From DATGHS01 sp035307785 (GTDB taxonomy: Bacteria > Planctomycetota > Planctomycetia > Gemmatales > Gemmataceae): DNA of 40,604 bases. Numbering within the stretch: position 1 is the stretch's first letter; each line of letters opens with the position of its first letter. Where the stretch lies: positions 1 through 40,604 of the forward strand of contig DATGHS010000046.1 in NCBI GenBank assembly GCA_035307785.1, given 5' to 3'. Below the pieces are notes generated by a model. That model was not told the DNA's origin, did no database searches, and saw nothing but the letters and a program-made list of their open reading frames with translations. Both the position numbers and the translations under genes were made by a program. This document shows positions 23,438 through 31,504 of the stretch, in pieces.

Positions 23438-25003
23438 TTATGGCTTTTTCGCCTTATCGTCGGCAGTGCCAAGCTTTTTGAGCGCTTGGGCCGCCCAGTT
23501 GCGCACGATGGTGTCGAGGTCATTATGGGCCACATCTAACAAGGCAGACTCGGACTGCTTCCGGTCGCCGATATCACCAAGTGCCGCCGCAGCCGCACGT
23601 CGGACGGCTGCCTCTTTATCTTTCAAGGCGTTCACGAGAGCCGGAACGGATTGTTCACGCTCGCCCAATCGGCCCAGCGAGTGTGCAGCCGCAACGCGCA
23701 CGGGACCCTCTGCATCCTTTAACGCGTTCAGCAGGGCGGGAACCGCGTCCTTTGCGTTTTTGGTGTGTCCCAGCGCTTCGGCAGCCCAAAAGCGAACGCG
23801 CCAACTGCGGTTCGGCACCGCAGCAATCAAAGCGGGCGCATTTTCCGGGCCAACAAGCTTTACGAGCGCTTGGCCCGCCATGATATCCGAGTCGGCCAAG
23901 GAATCGATTAGCGCCGGCACCGTTTTTTCGCGCTCGCCAATTTCCACCAGCGCCGCGAGAGCCGCTCGACGAACGTTAGCGTCGTTGTCCTTCAAAGCGC
24001 TAATCAAAACGGGCACTGCCTGTTTTTGTTCGCCAAATTTGCGGAGCACGGAGACAACGACCGCAAACGCGAGTCGGCCCTTCTTCAATTCGTTGATTAA
24101 AGCCGGCACCGTGATTTCCTTCTCACCGATTTTTTCCAATGCGATCAGCGCCTGCTGCGCAGTCATGCGGTTGCGGTCATCGAGCGCTGCAATTAGGGCG
24201 GGGGGCGAAAGTTTCTTCTCGCCAATGTCGCCCAGCATAATGGTAGCGTACCAACGGGCGCTGTCGTTGCCTGTGGTCGCAGCGTCGACTAAGACGGGAA
24301 CACAACGCATGCCTTCCCCGAGCAAACACAGAGCCTCCGCTGCTCGCACCCTCACTTCCTTATCGTCATCCTGCAGCAGATCCAGCAGCGCGGGCTTGGC
24401 CGACTGATCGCGGAACCATTTCAATGAAATTGCTGCGGCCAACCGGACGTCACGTTCTTTGTCATGAAGTGCCCCAGCCAGTGCGGGGGCCGATTGCTTG
24501 GCACTTGTAAAATGCCCCAAGGTTCTCGCAGCGGCAGAGCGCACATTTTTTTCTTTGTCTTTCAGCGCCTCGATCAACGGCGGCACGGAACGATCTGCTC
24601 CTACGACGTCCCTCACCTTCATTGATTCGAATATCATCGCAACGCCAGCGCGTACTTGGGGGTTCTTGTGCTTGAAACCATCAATCAAATAAGGGATGGC
24701 TTGGTCACCAAGGTAGTCAAGCGCAAACGCCGCGGCACCACCAATATCCGAAATCAAAAAATTGCCGTCTATTTTCCCTCGGTCGGCTAGTGCATCAATC
24801 AACGCTGGAACTGTCCTCTTCGTCTCCTTCATTTCAACGAGAGCCTTGATTGCCGCTGCTCGCTCCGAAACCTCACCCTCCTTGAGCTGCATGAGCCACG
24901 CACTCAGTGATTTGCCCCCATAACGCGGCTCTTCCTGAGCTTGCGAGATCGTGGGCATTAACCCTATTGAAAGAGCTAAGATGACTTGGTGATGTACGCG
25001 CAT
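23438..25003 (-). CDS. Secreted HEAT/PBS-lyase repeat protein
   Basis: A 521-residue protein with a signal peptide (VILALSIGLMPTISQA) and about eleven to twelve HEAT-like repeats of 37-40 residues. Each carries the pattern VPALI-x-AL-D followed by VR-x-AAA-x-ALG. ATG 25003 is preceded by GGGAGG. Such proteins are scaffolds for protein-protein contacts; no enzymatic role can be read. The repetitive DNA makes recombination between repeats likely. The neighbour upstream is a gap with gene remnants. Confidence 0.88.
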   Translation of the reverse strand: MRVHHQVILALSIGLMPTISQAQEEPRYGGKSLSAWLMQLKEGEVSERAAAIKALVEMKETKRTVPALIDALADRGKIDGNFLISDIGGAAAFALDYLGDQAIPYLIDGFKHKNPQVRAGVAMIFESMKVRDVVGADRSVPPLIEALKDKEKNVRSAAARTLGHFTSAKQSAPALAGALHDKERDVRLAAAISLKWFRDQSAKPALLDLLQDDDKEVRVRAAEALCLLGEGMRCVPVLVDAATTGNDSARWYATIMLGDIGEKKLSPPALIAALDDRNRMTAQQALIALEKIGEKEITVPALINELKKGRLAFAVVVSVLRKFGEQKQAVPVLISALKDNDANVRRAALAALVEIGEREKTVPALIDSLADSDIMAGQALVKLVGPENAPALIAAVPNRSWRVRFWAAEALGHTKNAKDAVPALLNALKDAEGPVRVAAAHSLGRLGEREQSVPALVNALKDKEAAVRRAAAAALGDIGDRKQSESALLDVAHNDLDTIVRNWAAQALKKLGTADDKAKKP

Positions 25004-25434
25004 GGGAGCCTCCCAAAATGCTGGTTCGATGGAGACAACTCGATGGATCTATTGATGCGACGCGGAATGGGGACATTTTTAGGTGCAGTTTGCAATCCGA
25101 CAATACTAGACCACCAGAATGGATACGGCTTAAATCGTATCCGTTCGGTGGAGTGTGCTCCGCCGGACAATGCGTATTTCGCCCTCCGCGACATCTCCCG
25201 TAGCCTCGGCGCGATCATCGTCTTTTCCTGCCCGGCTTGATTCCAAGCAGTCGGCGGCACTCGGCGCGCACCAGTTCCGCCCAGCGCTAGGCCGAGGCCG
25301 CCTGGCGCTTGCCCGCGACCTCTCTCAGGCAGCGCGTCGGCGCGGCGAAATGGCATCGTCTTGTGTCCGCCAATGGCGTATCTCACGGCCAAGCAACTGC
25401 AAACGCTGTCCCAGTTGGTTCGAGAGAAGTTTGG
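25004..25434. other. 431-bp gap with gene remnants
   Basis: No intact gene. It holds a 21-codon tail of a RelE-type toxin on the + strand (25373-25438). On the minus strand an isolated 23-codon open tail ends at 25215 (reading RWAELVRAECRRLLGIKPG), bounded by a stop at 25284-25286, which looks like a gene fragment. The region appears decayed. Confidence 0.4.
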
Positions 25435-25438
25435 ATGA
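25373..25438 (+). pseudogene. Residual 3' end of a RelE/HigB-type toxin gene
   Basis: The frame reads MAYLTAKQLQTLSQLVREKF-G-stop, resembling the C-terminus of RelE-family toxins (LTxxQLKxLxxLVREEF). It overlaps the antitoxin start by ATGA, the usual toxin-antitoxin coupling. Upstream, none of the three frames continues a toxin-like protein, so the body of the gene has been lost or replaced. Confidence 0.5.
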
Positions 25439-25725
25439 AAAAGGACGACTTCGATAATCTGGTGAACAGTGTTCGGCAGGCGGGCAAGATTCGCCGTGGC
25501 GAGCTAAAGGCTAGCCGCGTTACCGAGTTCGCAGGGGTTGACGTGAAAGCCATCCGGCAGCGCCTCGGCAAATCGCAATCCGAATTTGCACGCATGATCG
25601 GCGTAAGCGTTGCCACGCTTCAGAACTGGGAGCAGGGCCGGCGCCGTCCGGAAGGCCCGGCGCGCGCCCTCCTCAAGGTCGCGGCTGAAAACCCCAAGGC
25701 GGTTGCGGCTGCCTTGGCGAAGTAG
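25435..25725 (+). CDS. XRE-family HTH antitoxin (HigA/NadS-like)
   Basis: A 96-residue DNA-binding protein. Residues ~40-90 form an XRE helix-turn-helix: AIRQRLGKSQSEFARMIGVS followed by VATLQNWEQGRRRPEGPA and LLKVAAENP. This is the layout of the NadS/HigA antitoxins that follow RelE/HigB toxins. ATG 25435 overlaps the toxin-tail stop (ATGA). Because the toxin appears lost, it may now be an orphan regulator. A 28-bp palindrome lies 33 bp downstream. Confidence 0.85.
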   Translation: MKKDDFDNLVNSVRQAGKIRRGELKASRVTEFAGVDVKAIRQRLGKSQSEFARMIGVSVATLQNWEQGRRRPEGPARALLKVAAENPKAVAAALAK

Positions 25726-25758
25726 GGAATTGGTGCCATTCTCTAGTTATTTCTACTC

Positions 25759-25786
25759 GTTCCCACGCTCCGCGGAGCGTGGGAAC
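25759..25786. repeat. Perfect 28-bp palindrome
   Basis: GTTCCCACGCTCCG and its exact inverse without a loop, between the convergent antitoxin and adaptor genes. Confidence 0.9.
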
Positions 25787-25826
25787 CAGATTTTCGGGCG
25801 TGGTTTCATTAACCTGTCACGTTGAC

Positions 25827-25854
25827 CCGCAAGGCTCGAAGACTCGCCTTGCGG
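25827..25854. repeat. Palindrome with TCGAAGACTCG core
   Basis: CCGCAAGGC (25827-25835) and GCCTTGCGG (25846-25854) enclose TCGAAGACTC; the core also occurs at about 7707-7722 in the opposite orientation. It lies 20 bp from the adaptor stop codon. Confidence 0.75.
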
Positions 25855-25873
25855 CTTGGGTTGCCGGGGCACC

Positions 25874-26935
25874 CTATGGCCGGGGTTCGCCTTGGCTTGC
25901 ATCCAGATACACATCCAGTTGTTGCCCCACATACAGCGGCGCGGGTGAGGTCTCGACGGCGTAGATCACTTGCAGGACCCGTGTATCCACGCGCTCGGTG
26001 GTGCCGCCGGCCAGCGACTTTTTCGGGATGACATACGGCTCGACGCGCACGAAGCGGAGGGGAATCTGGTGCAGAGTATCGCCGCGCCGCATTGCCCTGG
26101 CCGGCAGGCCTTCGCGGAAGCGGCTCAAATCATTCTCGTCGATATCGACGCGCACGTGCTTGCCAGTGCCGCCGAGAACGATGAGGGCCTGGTTCGGCGG
26201 CGTGCCGACGTATTCGCCGAGCCGCACGTTCACTTGCAGGACCTCGCCCGTCACGGAAGCTCGCACCACCAGACGGTCGAGCTCCGTTTCCGTCTGCTTC
26301 ACCGCGGCTTCGGCCTGGGCGACCGCGGCCTCGGCAACCGAAATGTCGGCCTTCCAGGCCCCGGCTTTGATCGTATCCAGGTCAGCCTTGGCTTTGGCCA
26401 GCTCATACTTGCCCGCCTCGTAGGCTTGCTTGCGGTGGATCACTTCTTGCTCCGTAACGGCCCCCGGAGTGCGCTTGGCGGTGTCGATCATGCGATCCTG
26501 TTGGTCCTTCAGATCGACGAGGTTGGCCTCGGCCTGCTTTACGCGCGCCTCGGCCGGCGGCACATCTTCGGCCCGCGGCATCGCCTGCAGCTTATCCAGT
26601 TGCGCCCGGGCCGACAGAAGGTTTGCTTTCCGCGCAACCAGTTCGGCTTGCAGATTGCGATCGTCGAGTCGGAACATGGGCTGGCCCCGCTGCACCTTAT
26701 CGCCCACGCGCACGTCCAGCTTCACGACGAGGCCTGGCAGCGGCGAGCCGATGGAGATGTTCTCGGTCTCCGGCTCGACCATGCCGGTGCCGGCGACCGT
26801 TCTCTCGAAAGGCGACTTGGCGGGCGAGATCAGGGGATCGACTTTCGGCGCGGTCTGCTGCGCGCGGACCACGTGGTACACGGCAAAGATCAGCATCACG
26901 ACGCCCAATAGCGGCAAGCCATATTTGCGAAGCAT
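25874..26935 (-). CDS. HlyD-type periplasmic adaptor of ABC exporter (DevB-like)
   Basis: A 353-residue membrane-fusion protein. Residues 7-25 form a membrane anchor. The lipoyl half motif (GLVVKLDVRVGDKVQRGQPM) precedes a long coiled-coil hairpin (~85-215, heptad-like A/K/E/L-rich). The second lipoyl half and a beta-barrel follow (RASVTGEVLQVNVRLGEYV). ATG 26935 is preceded by GGAGG. It is the last gene of a TetR-permease-ATPase-adaptor operon and would link the inner-membrane pump to an outer-membrane channel not seen here. Substrate is unknown. Confidence 0.92.
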   Translation of the reverse strand: MLRKYGLPLLGVVMLIFAVYHVVRAQQTAPKVDPLISPAKSPFERTVAGTGMVEPETENISIGSPLPGLVVKLDVRVGDKVQRGQPMFRLDDRNLQAELVARKANLLSARAQLDKLQAMPRAEDVPPAEARVKQAEANLVDLKDQQDRMIDTAKRTPGAVTEQEVIHRKQAYEAGKYELAKAKADLDTIKAGAWKADISVAEAAVAQAEAAVKQTETELDRLVVRASVTGEVLQVNVRLGEYVGTPPNQALIVLGGTGKHVRVDIDENDLSRFREGLPARAMRRGDTLHQIPLRFVRVEPYVIPKKSLAGGTTERVDTRVLQVIYAVETSPAPLYVGQQLDVYLDASQGEPRP

Positions 26936-26989
26936 AGCAGAACCTCCAAAAGAGTAATCTCGCCTCCCTCTCGCAGGGCTTCATTCTTC

Positions 26990-27080
26990 TCCCCTCTCCC
27001 CGCTGGGGAGAGGGGCCGGGGGTGAGGGGTTGGTCCCTCTCCCCTCACCCCTAACCCCTCTCCCCAGCGGGGAGAGGGGA
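26990..27080. repeat. Nested palindrome between ATPase and adaptor genes
   Basis: Perfect 26-bp arms at 26990-27015 and 27055-27080. Each arm is itself nearly palindromic (CTCTCCCC-gctg-GGGGAG). The centre contains a further GGTGAGGGG/CCCCTCACC pair. Confidence 0.9.
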
Positions 27081-27118
27081 ACCGATCTTATTCCTTCCCT
27101 GTGAATCTGCGTTTGCCA

Positions 27119-27904
27119 TCAATGACTAAATTCCGCCCGGTCCGTCTTCACGCTGTCCACGCGGCCATCGCCCATCGTGATCATGCGGTCGCCGAAGTGG
27201 AACACCCGGCTATCGTGTGTGACCACAATCACGGCCCGGCCGTCCTGCACCGCGACCGTGCGGATCAATTCCATTACGGTTTGGCCAGAGTGAGCATCAA
27301 GGGCCGCGGTCGGTTCATCACAGATCAGCAGCTTCGGCTCATGCACCAGCGCCCGGGCAATGGCCACGCGCTGTTGCTGGCCGCCCGAAAGCTGGGATGG
27401 CAGATTCTTCAAACGATTGCCCATGCCCACGCGGTCGAGCATCTCCGAAGCCTTGGCCACGGCTTCGTTCCGCTTCCAGCCCGCCACCAGCAGCGGCACG
27501 GCCGCGTTCTCCGCGGCTGTCAGCGCCGGCAGCAGGTTGTATTGCTGAAAGACGAAGCCGATGTTTTTGCCGCGGAAGCGCACTTTGTTGGCCCCGTGCA
27601 GCGCGCCCAACTCTTCGCCCAGCACGTGCACCGTTCCCTTGGTCGCATCCAGCAAGCCGGCAATGATGGAAATCAGCGTGGTTTTGCCGCAGCCGCTGGG
27701 GCCGACCAGCAGCACCAGTTCGCCCGGCGGGATCTCGATGTCGATGCCGTGCAGCACTTCGATGCGGGTGTCGCCGGTGCCGAACTCCTTGGTCACCGCT
27801 CGGCACGAGACCATCGCGGTTTCCATTGCCGATTGTTGATTGCCAATTACCGATTCTTCGAAATCGGAATCACAGGCATCTCCAAGCGCTTGAATGGTCT
27901 GCAT
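27119..27904 (-). CDS. ABC transporter ATPase (DevA/MacB/LolD-like)
   Basis: A 261-residue ATP-binding subunit. Visible are Walker A GPSGCGKTT, Q-loop FVFQQYNLLP, signature LSGGQQQRVAIARA, Walker B LLICDEPTAALD and H-loop VVTHD. ATG 27904 has AAGGGG upstream and is kept. However, the first ~26 residues (to IGNQQSA) are encoded by a palindromic repeat and have no family counterpart; the conserved domain starts near ATG 27826 or 27814. It forms an exporter with the permease upstream and adaptor downstream. Confidence 0.93.
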   Translation of the reverse strand: MQTIQALGDACDSDFEESVIGNQQSAMETAMVSCRAVTKEFGTGDTRIEVLHGIDIEIPPGELVLLVGPSGCGKTTLISIIAGLLDATKGTVHVLGEELGALHGANKVRFRGKNIGFVFQQYNLLPALTAAENAAVPLLVAGWKRNEAVAKASEMLDRVGMGNRLKNLPSQLSGGQQQRVAIARALVHEPKLLICDEPTAALDAHSGQTVMELIRTVAVQDGRAVIVVTHDSRVFHFGDRMITMGDGRVDSVKTDRAEFSH

Positions 27905-27951
27905 TGTTTTTCCCCTTGCGCACTCGACATTTCAATCGACAATCGGCAATT
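27825..27951. repeat. Inverted repeat spanning permease stop and ATPase N-terminus
   Basis: ATTGCCGATTGTTGATT (27825-27841) is mirrored, with one mismatch, by 27935-27951. Additional ATTGCC/ACCGATT units lie between. It covers the 52-bp junction and the first codons of the ATPase gene. Confidence 0.75.
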
Positions 27952-27956
27952 CCCCA

Positions 27957-29111
27957 TCATCCTCGGAACACCGCCGCCGGCTCCAGAAGCAGCACCCGGC
28001 GAGCACTCAGCACGCTGGCCAGGAGCACGATAAACAGGACCGCAACGCCTACGCCGATCATGATCTCCGGGTACATACCAAGGCCGGCGAGATGGGTGAC
28101 GTGTCTGGTCGCCTCGAAGAAGCCAGCCGTGAGGCCGACGCCGATGCTGTAGCCGATGCCGCCCACGACCAGGGCTTGAAGGAAGATCATGCCCAGAATG
28201 CGCGTGTTGCAGACACCCATCGCCTTCAGCGAGCCGAACTGCTTCAGGTTTTCCACCGTGAACAGGTAGAACGTCTGTCCGGCGATGGCGATGCCCACGA
28301 TGAAGCCCAGCGCGATGGTGATGCCGAAGTTTACCGGAATGCCGGTCGAACTCATGAAGTAGTTAATCGTCTTCCACTTGAATTGCTCTTGCGTCATGGC
28401 GGCCAGTTGGCGCTGCTCCGTGCGGGTTTGCTCCTCGATGCGCTGGCAAACGTCCTTGGCAGGTACGTCGGGCGCCGGCTTCGCCAGAATGTACGTCATC
28501 AGGTTGCGGTCGTGGGGCACGAACCATTCCGCCTGGCTGAAGCGCGTGTACAGAACCGGCAAGGTGATAAACGGCGGCGACACCTTGCAAATGCCGACCA
28601 GCACGGCCCGGCGGTCGTTCATCTCGAAGACGCGGCCAAGCTGCTGGGGCTGACCCGGCCACATGTATTCGTAACCGGCCTTGTCCACGATCACCGCATC
28701 GGGCAGCTTCAGGTCTTCCACGTTGCCCAGGATCATTTGCCGCGGGGCGCCGACGAGCGAATTGTCGTCGATGCCGAAGAGGATCACGCTGCGGAATTGG
28801 CCGTTGTCGAGCCGGGCCGAAACCTGGCCCTTGTACATCTTCACGGCCCAGGCCACCCCCGGCACGCCGCGCACGCGCTGCAGGTCAGTCTCGGGGAGGG
28901 CCGGCGCTTCGTCGACGAAGCGCGTTTTGGCATCCATTACCCAAATGTCGGCATCGCGCACGTCAGTGATTTGGCTCGCGGTGTGGCCCATGATGCCGGC
29001 AAAGATGGCGATTTGCTGGGCCATGAGCAGCGTGGCGAAGGCAATGCCGAAGATGATGCCCAGGTACTTGGTGCGGTCTCCAACCAGCATCTTGATGGCG
29101 ATCCAATTCAT
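27957..29111 (-). CDS. ABC exporter permease (DevC/FtsX-MacB-like)
   Basis: A 384-residue inner-membrane permease with the four-helix layout of the family: TM1 near residues 17-40, a large periplasmic domain (~45-250), then TM2-TM4 between ~260 and 375. The end ARRVLLLEPAAVFRG is the classic LxPAxxLR motif. ATG 29111 overlaps the TetR stop codon as ATGA, indicating translational coupling. The frame is open further upstream inside the TetR gene, but that extension is spurious. Confidence 0.92.
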   Translation of the reverse strand: MNWIAIKMLVGDRTKYLGIIFGIAFATLLMAQQIAIFAGIMGHTASQITDVRDADIWVMDAKTRFVDEAPALPETDLQRVRGVPGVAWAVKMYKGQVSARLDNGQFRSVILFGIDDNSLVGAPRQMILGNVEDLKLPDAVIVDKAGYEYMWPGQPQQLGRVFEMNDRRAVLVGICKVSPPFITLPVLYTRFSQAEWFVPHDRNLMTYILAKPAPDVPAKDVCQRIEEQTRTEQRQLAAMTQEQFKWKTINYFMSSTGIPVNFGITIALGFIVGIAIAGQTFYLFTVENLKQFGSLKAMGVCNTRILGMIFLQALVVGGIGYSIGVGLTAGFFEATRHVTHLAGLGMYPEIMIGVGVAVLFIVLLASVLSARRVLLLEPAAVFRG

Positions 29112-29791
29112 GTGCGGCTCCGGGATCCCACGGACTTCCGTCCGTGGGCTTTGGGATGACTCAACGATTGAATGGCAGCCAACGTGAATTCCGCGATGTG
29201 CTCGGCGAGCATGTCGATCGAGAGCTTGTCGAAGATTTCCGGGCCCATGAGCAGCGAGCAGACGGCCCGATTCTGGCGATAATGCAAACACTGGCCGACG
29301 ATGCTGAAGCCGATCAGGAAGTGCTTTTGCCGGGGCAGGCCGGGCAACAATTCTTCGAGAATGCCCGCGAGCACTGCCGCCATGGGCCGAATGTATTCCT
29401 GCACCACTTCGACACAGGCCTTCGTGGGGAAGGCCATTTCGCGCAGCATCAGTTGAAACGCCGTGGGCCGCTGCGGCTGGAAGAGCCGCTGCAACATCGT
29501 GTGGACGAAGTCCCGCAATTTCTGTTCGGGCGCCGCGCCGGCCGGCCAATCCGGAAATGGGATGCCGGCATTGCAGCAGGTGTGGGCGTTTTTCACCGTC
29601 TCGATGTAGAGCCGCTCTTTGTCGCCGAAGTAGTAGTTGATGGCGGCGATGTTTTTCACATTGGCCCTTCGCAAGATGTCGCGTACCGAGGCGGCCTCAA
29701 AGCCTTTGGCAGCAAACACTTCCTCGGCGGCCAAGATCAGGCGGTCGCGCGTATCGTCCGCGGCGGGGGGGACAGATTCCTTCGTAGCCAT
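29108..29791 (-). CDS. TetR-family repressor of the exporter operon (CecR-like)
   Basis: A 227-residue regulator. The N-terminal TetR HTH spans about residues 15-65 (RLILAAEEVFAAKGFEAASV, INYYFGDKERLY). The C-terminal ligand domain resembles the CecR/YbiH type (MLREMAFPT, then IGFSIVGQCLHY), and CecR controls a comparable HlyD-ABC operon in enterobacteria. The last ~16 residues (HPKAHGRKSVGSRSRT) are encoded by a palindromic repeat. It is the first gene of its operon, so it probably represses itself and the exporter. ATG 29791 has AGGAAAGG upstream. Confidence 0.9.
   Translation of the reverse strand: MATKESVPPAADDTRDRLILAAEEVFAAKGFEAASVRDILRRANVKNIAAINYYFGDKERLYIETVKNAHTCCNAGIPFPDWPAGAAPEQKLRDFVHTMLQRLFQPQRPTAFQLMLREMAFPTKACVEVVQEYIRPMAAVLAGILEELLPGLPRQKHFLIGFSIVGQCLHYRQNRAVCSLLMGPEIFDKLSIDMLAEHIAEFTLAAIQSLSHPKAHGRKSVGSRSRT
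29127..29148. repeat. Palindrome CCCACGGAC-n4-GTCCGTGGG in the tetR 3' end
   Basis: 9-bp perfect arms. The same core, in the same orientation, recurs at 39543-39566. It encodes the last residues of the TetR protein. Confidence 0.85.
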
Positions 29792-29829
29792 GGGAGATTA
29801 CCTTTCCTGCAAACAAGTGATTGAATCAA

Positions 29830-29882
29830 TCGTCTCAACCACTTGATTGAAATAAGTGTATCAAACAGTTGTTTTATGTCAA
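29830..29882 (-). promoter_or_regulatory. Exporter operon promoter with CACTT/AAGTG operator-like repeats
   Basis: On the minus strand a perfect TTGACA (29882-29877), 16-bp spacer and TACACT (29860-29855). The inverted motif CACTT-n9-AAGTG overlaps the -10 and start region. A further CACTTG copy lies nearer the ATG (about 29815). This arrangement would suit TetR autorepression. Confidence 0.5.
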
Positions 29883-29944
29883 GCGCATTTTTCGACTTTT
29901 TTTCTATCTTGCGTGAGGAATTACGCTTGGAGCTGATGAAAATG

Positions 29945-30019
29945 GGCGAGCCGAGCCGGGTAAGTGGCCGGGTGAGGCGCCCCGCGCCTCACCCGGCCAC
30001 TTACCCGGCTCGGCTCGCC
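29945..30019. repeat. Perfect 35-bp palindrome
   Basis: Arms 29945-29979 and 29985-30019 match exactly around a 5-nt loop. It lies between the tetR promoter and the end of the next minus-strand gene, 10 bp from its stop. Confidence 0.95.
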
Positions 30020-30028
30020 TGGACTAAA

Positions 30029-31444
30029 TTACTTCGCCGTCAGTTTGACATGTACAGTCTCGCCGCCCTTGAGATCGACTGTGGCAGCGTCCGTCTCTTC
30101 CTTGTCGGCGCCGGGATTCGGGCGGCCCTTGAGGACGTACTTGCCCGGCGGCACATTGTCAAAGGTCATTTGATTCTTGTCGTTGATATTGCCCGAGCCG
30201 CCGTACGAACCGATCTTTTCACCGCCCACCGGAGCAATGCTCACCATGTAACCGGCCGGGCGCTTCATGCCCGTGAAATCAATAGTGACAATCACCTGGG
30301 TCGACTTCATCATCGTGAGCGCGATGTCTTCCTTCGGCGTGGTGATTGGCAGCCCCAGCCCTGGCCGGCAGTAGCCGGGTTTGTGCACCCAGACGTTGGC
30401 CTTGCCGGCTGGAACCTGCACCATGCGGAACCGGCCTTCGGCATCGGTCTTCACTCTGTAGTCATTGGTGGTCTCATAGCGCCCGCCGGGGCTGGTGACC
30501 ACATCCATCAGGTGGACGTCCGCGTCGGCCAGCGGTTTGCCGTCGCTATCGGTGATTCGGCCGGCGACCGTTGCGGCGCGCGCCAGGCCGGTGGTGAATT
30601 CCTGCCAGTGCGGCTGATCGTCGTAGCGGGCATAACCGGCTACGCGGGGAACATAGCCATCCGCCACAACCACCGCGCGCACCCAGCCCGACGGCGCCTT
30701 TTTGATCGCCCAGTGGCCTTCGTCATCGCTCGTGGCTTCCGCGACGGCTGGGTACTGGTAGCCGCCGGTCTTTTGCGGCTCGACGCGCTCCAGGCGCACT
30801 TTGGCGACGATCGGCTTTTGTGTGACCAGATCGGTCACTTTGCCTTCGAGGACGATGCCGTCGCCCGTGCTGAAGCCGTGTGCTTCGAGGCGGTTGTCGA
30901 TAACTTTGATGCCCTCGGGCACCTTCACGTCGGCCCATTTGATGTTGCCGCCGGTGTAAATATCGATCTGCGACGGCGGGCCGCTCTTGGCTTCCTCCGG
31001 ATCAGTGGGGTTCAAATCGGCCGGAAGTTTGCGTAGGTGCTCCCAATTGGCGGGAACCCAAACCATGAACATCCAGTCCATTTTCGCTTTGTCTTGCTTG
31101 TCGGCCTGGCCGTTCGGATTGAGCCAGAAGCTTTTGCCCGCGCCGTCGTGCACCACCAGGCGCTTGTTTTTCACATCGAGCTTGGCGAAATCCACCAGCA
31201 CGGCATTCAGCGCTGTCGCATTGCCGCGACATTCGGCATGCCACTGGCCGCCGCCGAACGGCGGTCCTTCCCAATAGGCGATGCGCGCCTTGACATTGAA
31301 GATGGCCGCAGCGCCCTTGGGCCAGCCGGGATCGGCAACGGGGCTGTTGCCTTCGCCGCCCAGGATGAGGGCAAAAGCGGGCGAATTAGTGATGAAGATT
31401 ACTGATGCGCAGAGGATCTGAAGGTATTTGCCGGGACTAAGCAT
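30029..31444 (-). CDS. Secreted protein with carboxypeptidase regulatory-like domains
   Basis: A 471-residue exported protein. ATG 31444 starts a signal peptide (YLQILCASVIFITNSPAFA). The first ~180 residues form a domain rich in Trp and Gly that I do not recognise. Beta-sandwich carboxypeptidase-regulatory-like repeats follow (VLEGKVTDLVTQKPIVAKVR; VAGRITDSDGKPLADADVHL), and a C-terminal strand-rich segment ends in KGGETVHVKLTAK. It lies downstream of the macroglobulin gene on the same strand, separated by 60 bp with a palindrome, so it may belong to the sigma-macroglobulin operon. Confidence 0.82.
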   Translation of the reverse strand: MLSPGKYLQILCASVIFITNSPAFALILGGEGNSPVADPGWPKGAAAIFNVKARIAYWEGPPFGGGQWHAECRGNATALNAVLVDFAKLDVKNKRLVVHDGAGKSFWLNPNGQADKQDKAKMDWMFMVWVPANWEHLRKLPADLNPTDPEEAKSGPPSQIDIYTGGNIKWADVKVPEGIKVIDNRLEAHGFSTGDGIVLEGKVTDLVTQKPIVAKVRLERVEPQKTGGYQYPAVAEATSDDEGHWAIKKAPSGWVRAVVVADGYVPRVAGYARYDDQPHWQEFTTGLARAATVAGRITDSDGKPLADADVHLMDVVTSPGGRYETTNDYRVKTDAEGRFRMVQVPAGKANVWVHKPGYCRPGLGLPITTPKEDIALTMMKSTQVIVTIDFTGMKRPAGYMVSIAPVGGEKIGSYGGSGNINDKNQMTFDNVPPGKYVLKGRPNPGADKEETDAATVDLKGGETVHVKLTAK

Positions 31445-31470
31445 TGTTTTGCCTTTCAGAAATGCCGAAA

Positions 31471-31494
31471 GCCCAGGGACTTCCGTCCCTGGGC
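31471..31494. repeat. Palindrome GCCCAGGGAC-ttcc-GTCCCTGGGC
   Basis: 10-bp perfect arms. The element is the exact reverse complement of the one at 38510-38533; it lies 10 bp after the macroglobulin stop codon. Confidence 0.9.
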
Positions 31495-31504
31495 TTATCA
31501 ACAG

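Noticed and set aside
23311..23535. 75-residue N-terminal extension of the uracil-DNA glycosylase
   Set aside because: Low-complexity basic sequence unlike the family; ATG 23310 fits the usual length.
28112..29549. Long N-terminal extension of the permease inside the TetR gene
   Set aside because: The extension is the TetR coding region in another frame; ATG 29111 begins the typical permease N-terminus and overlaps the TetR stop.
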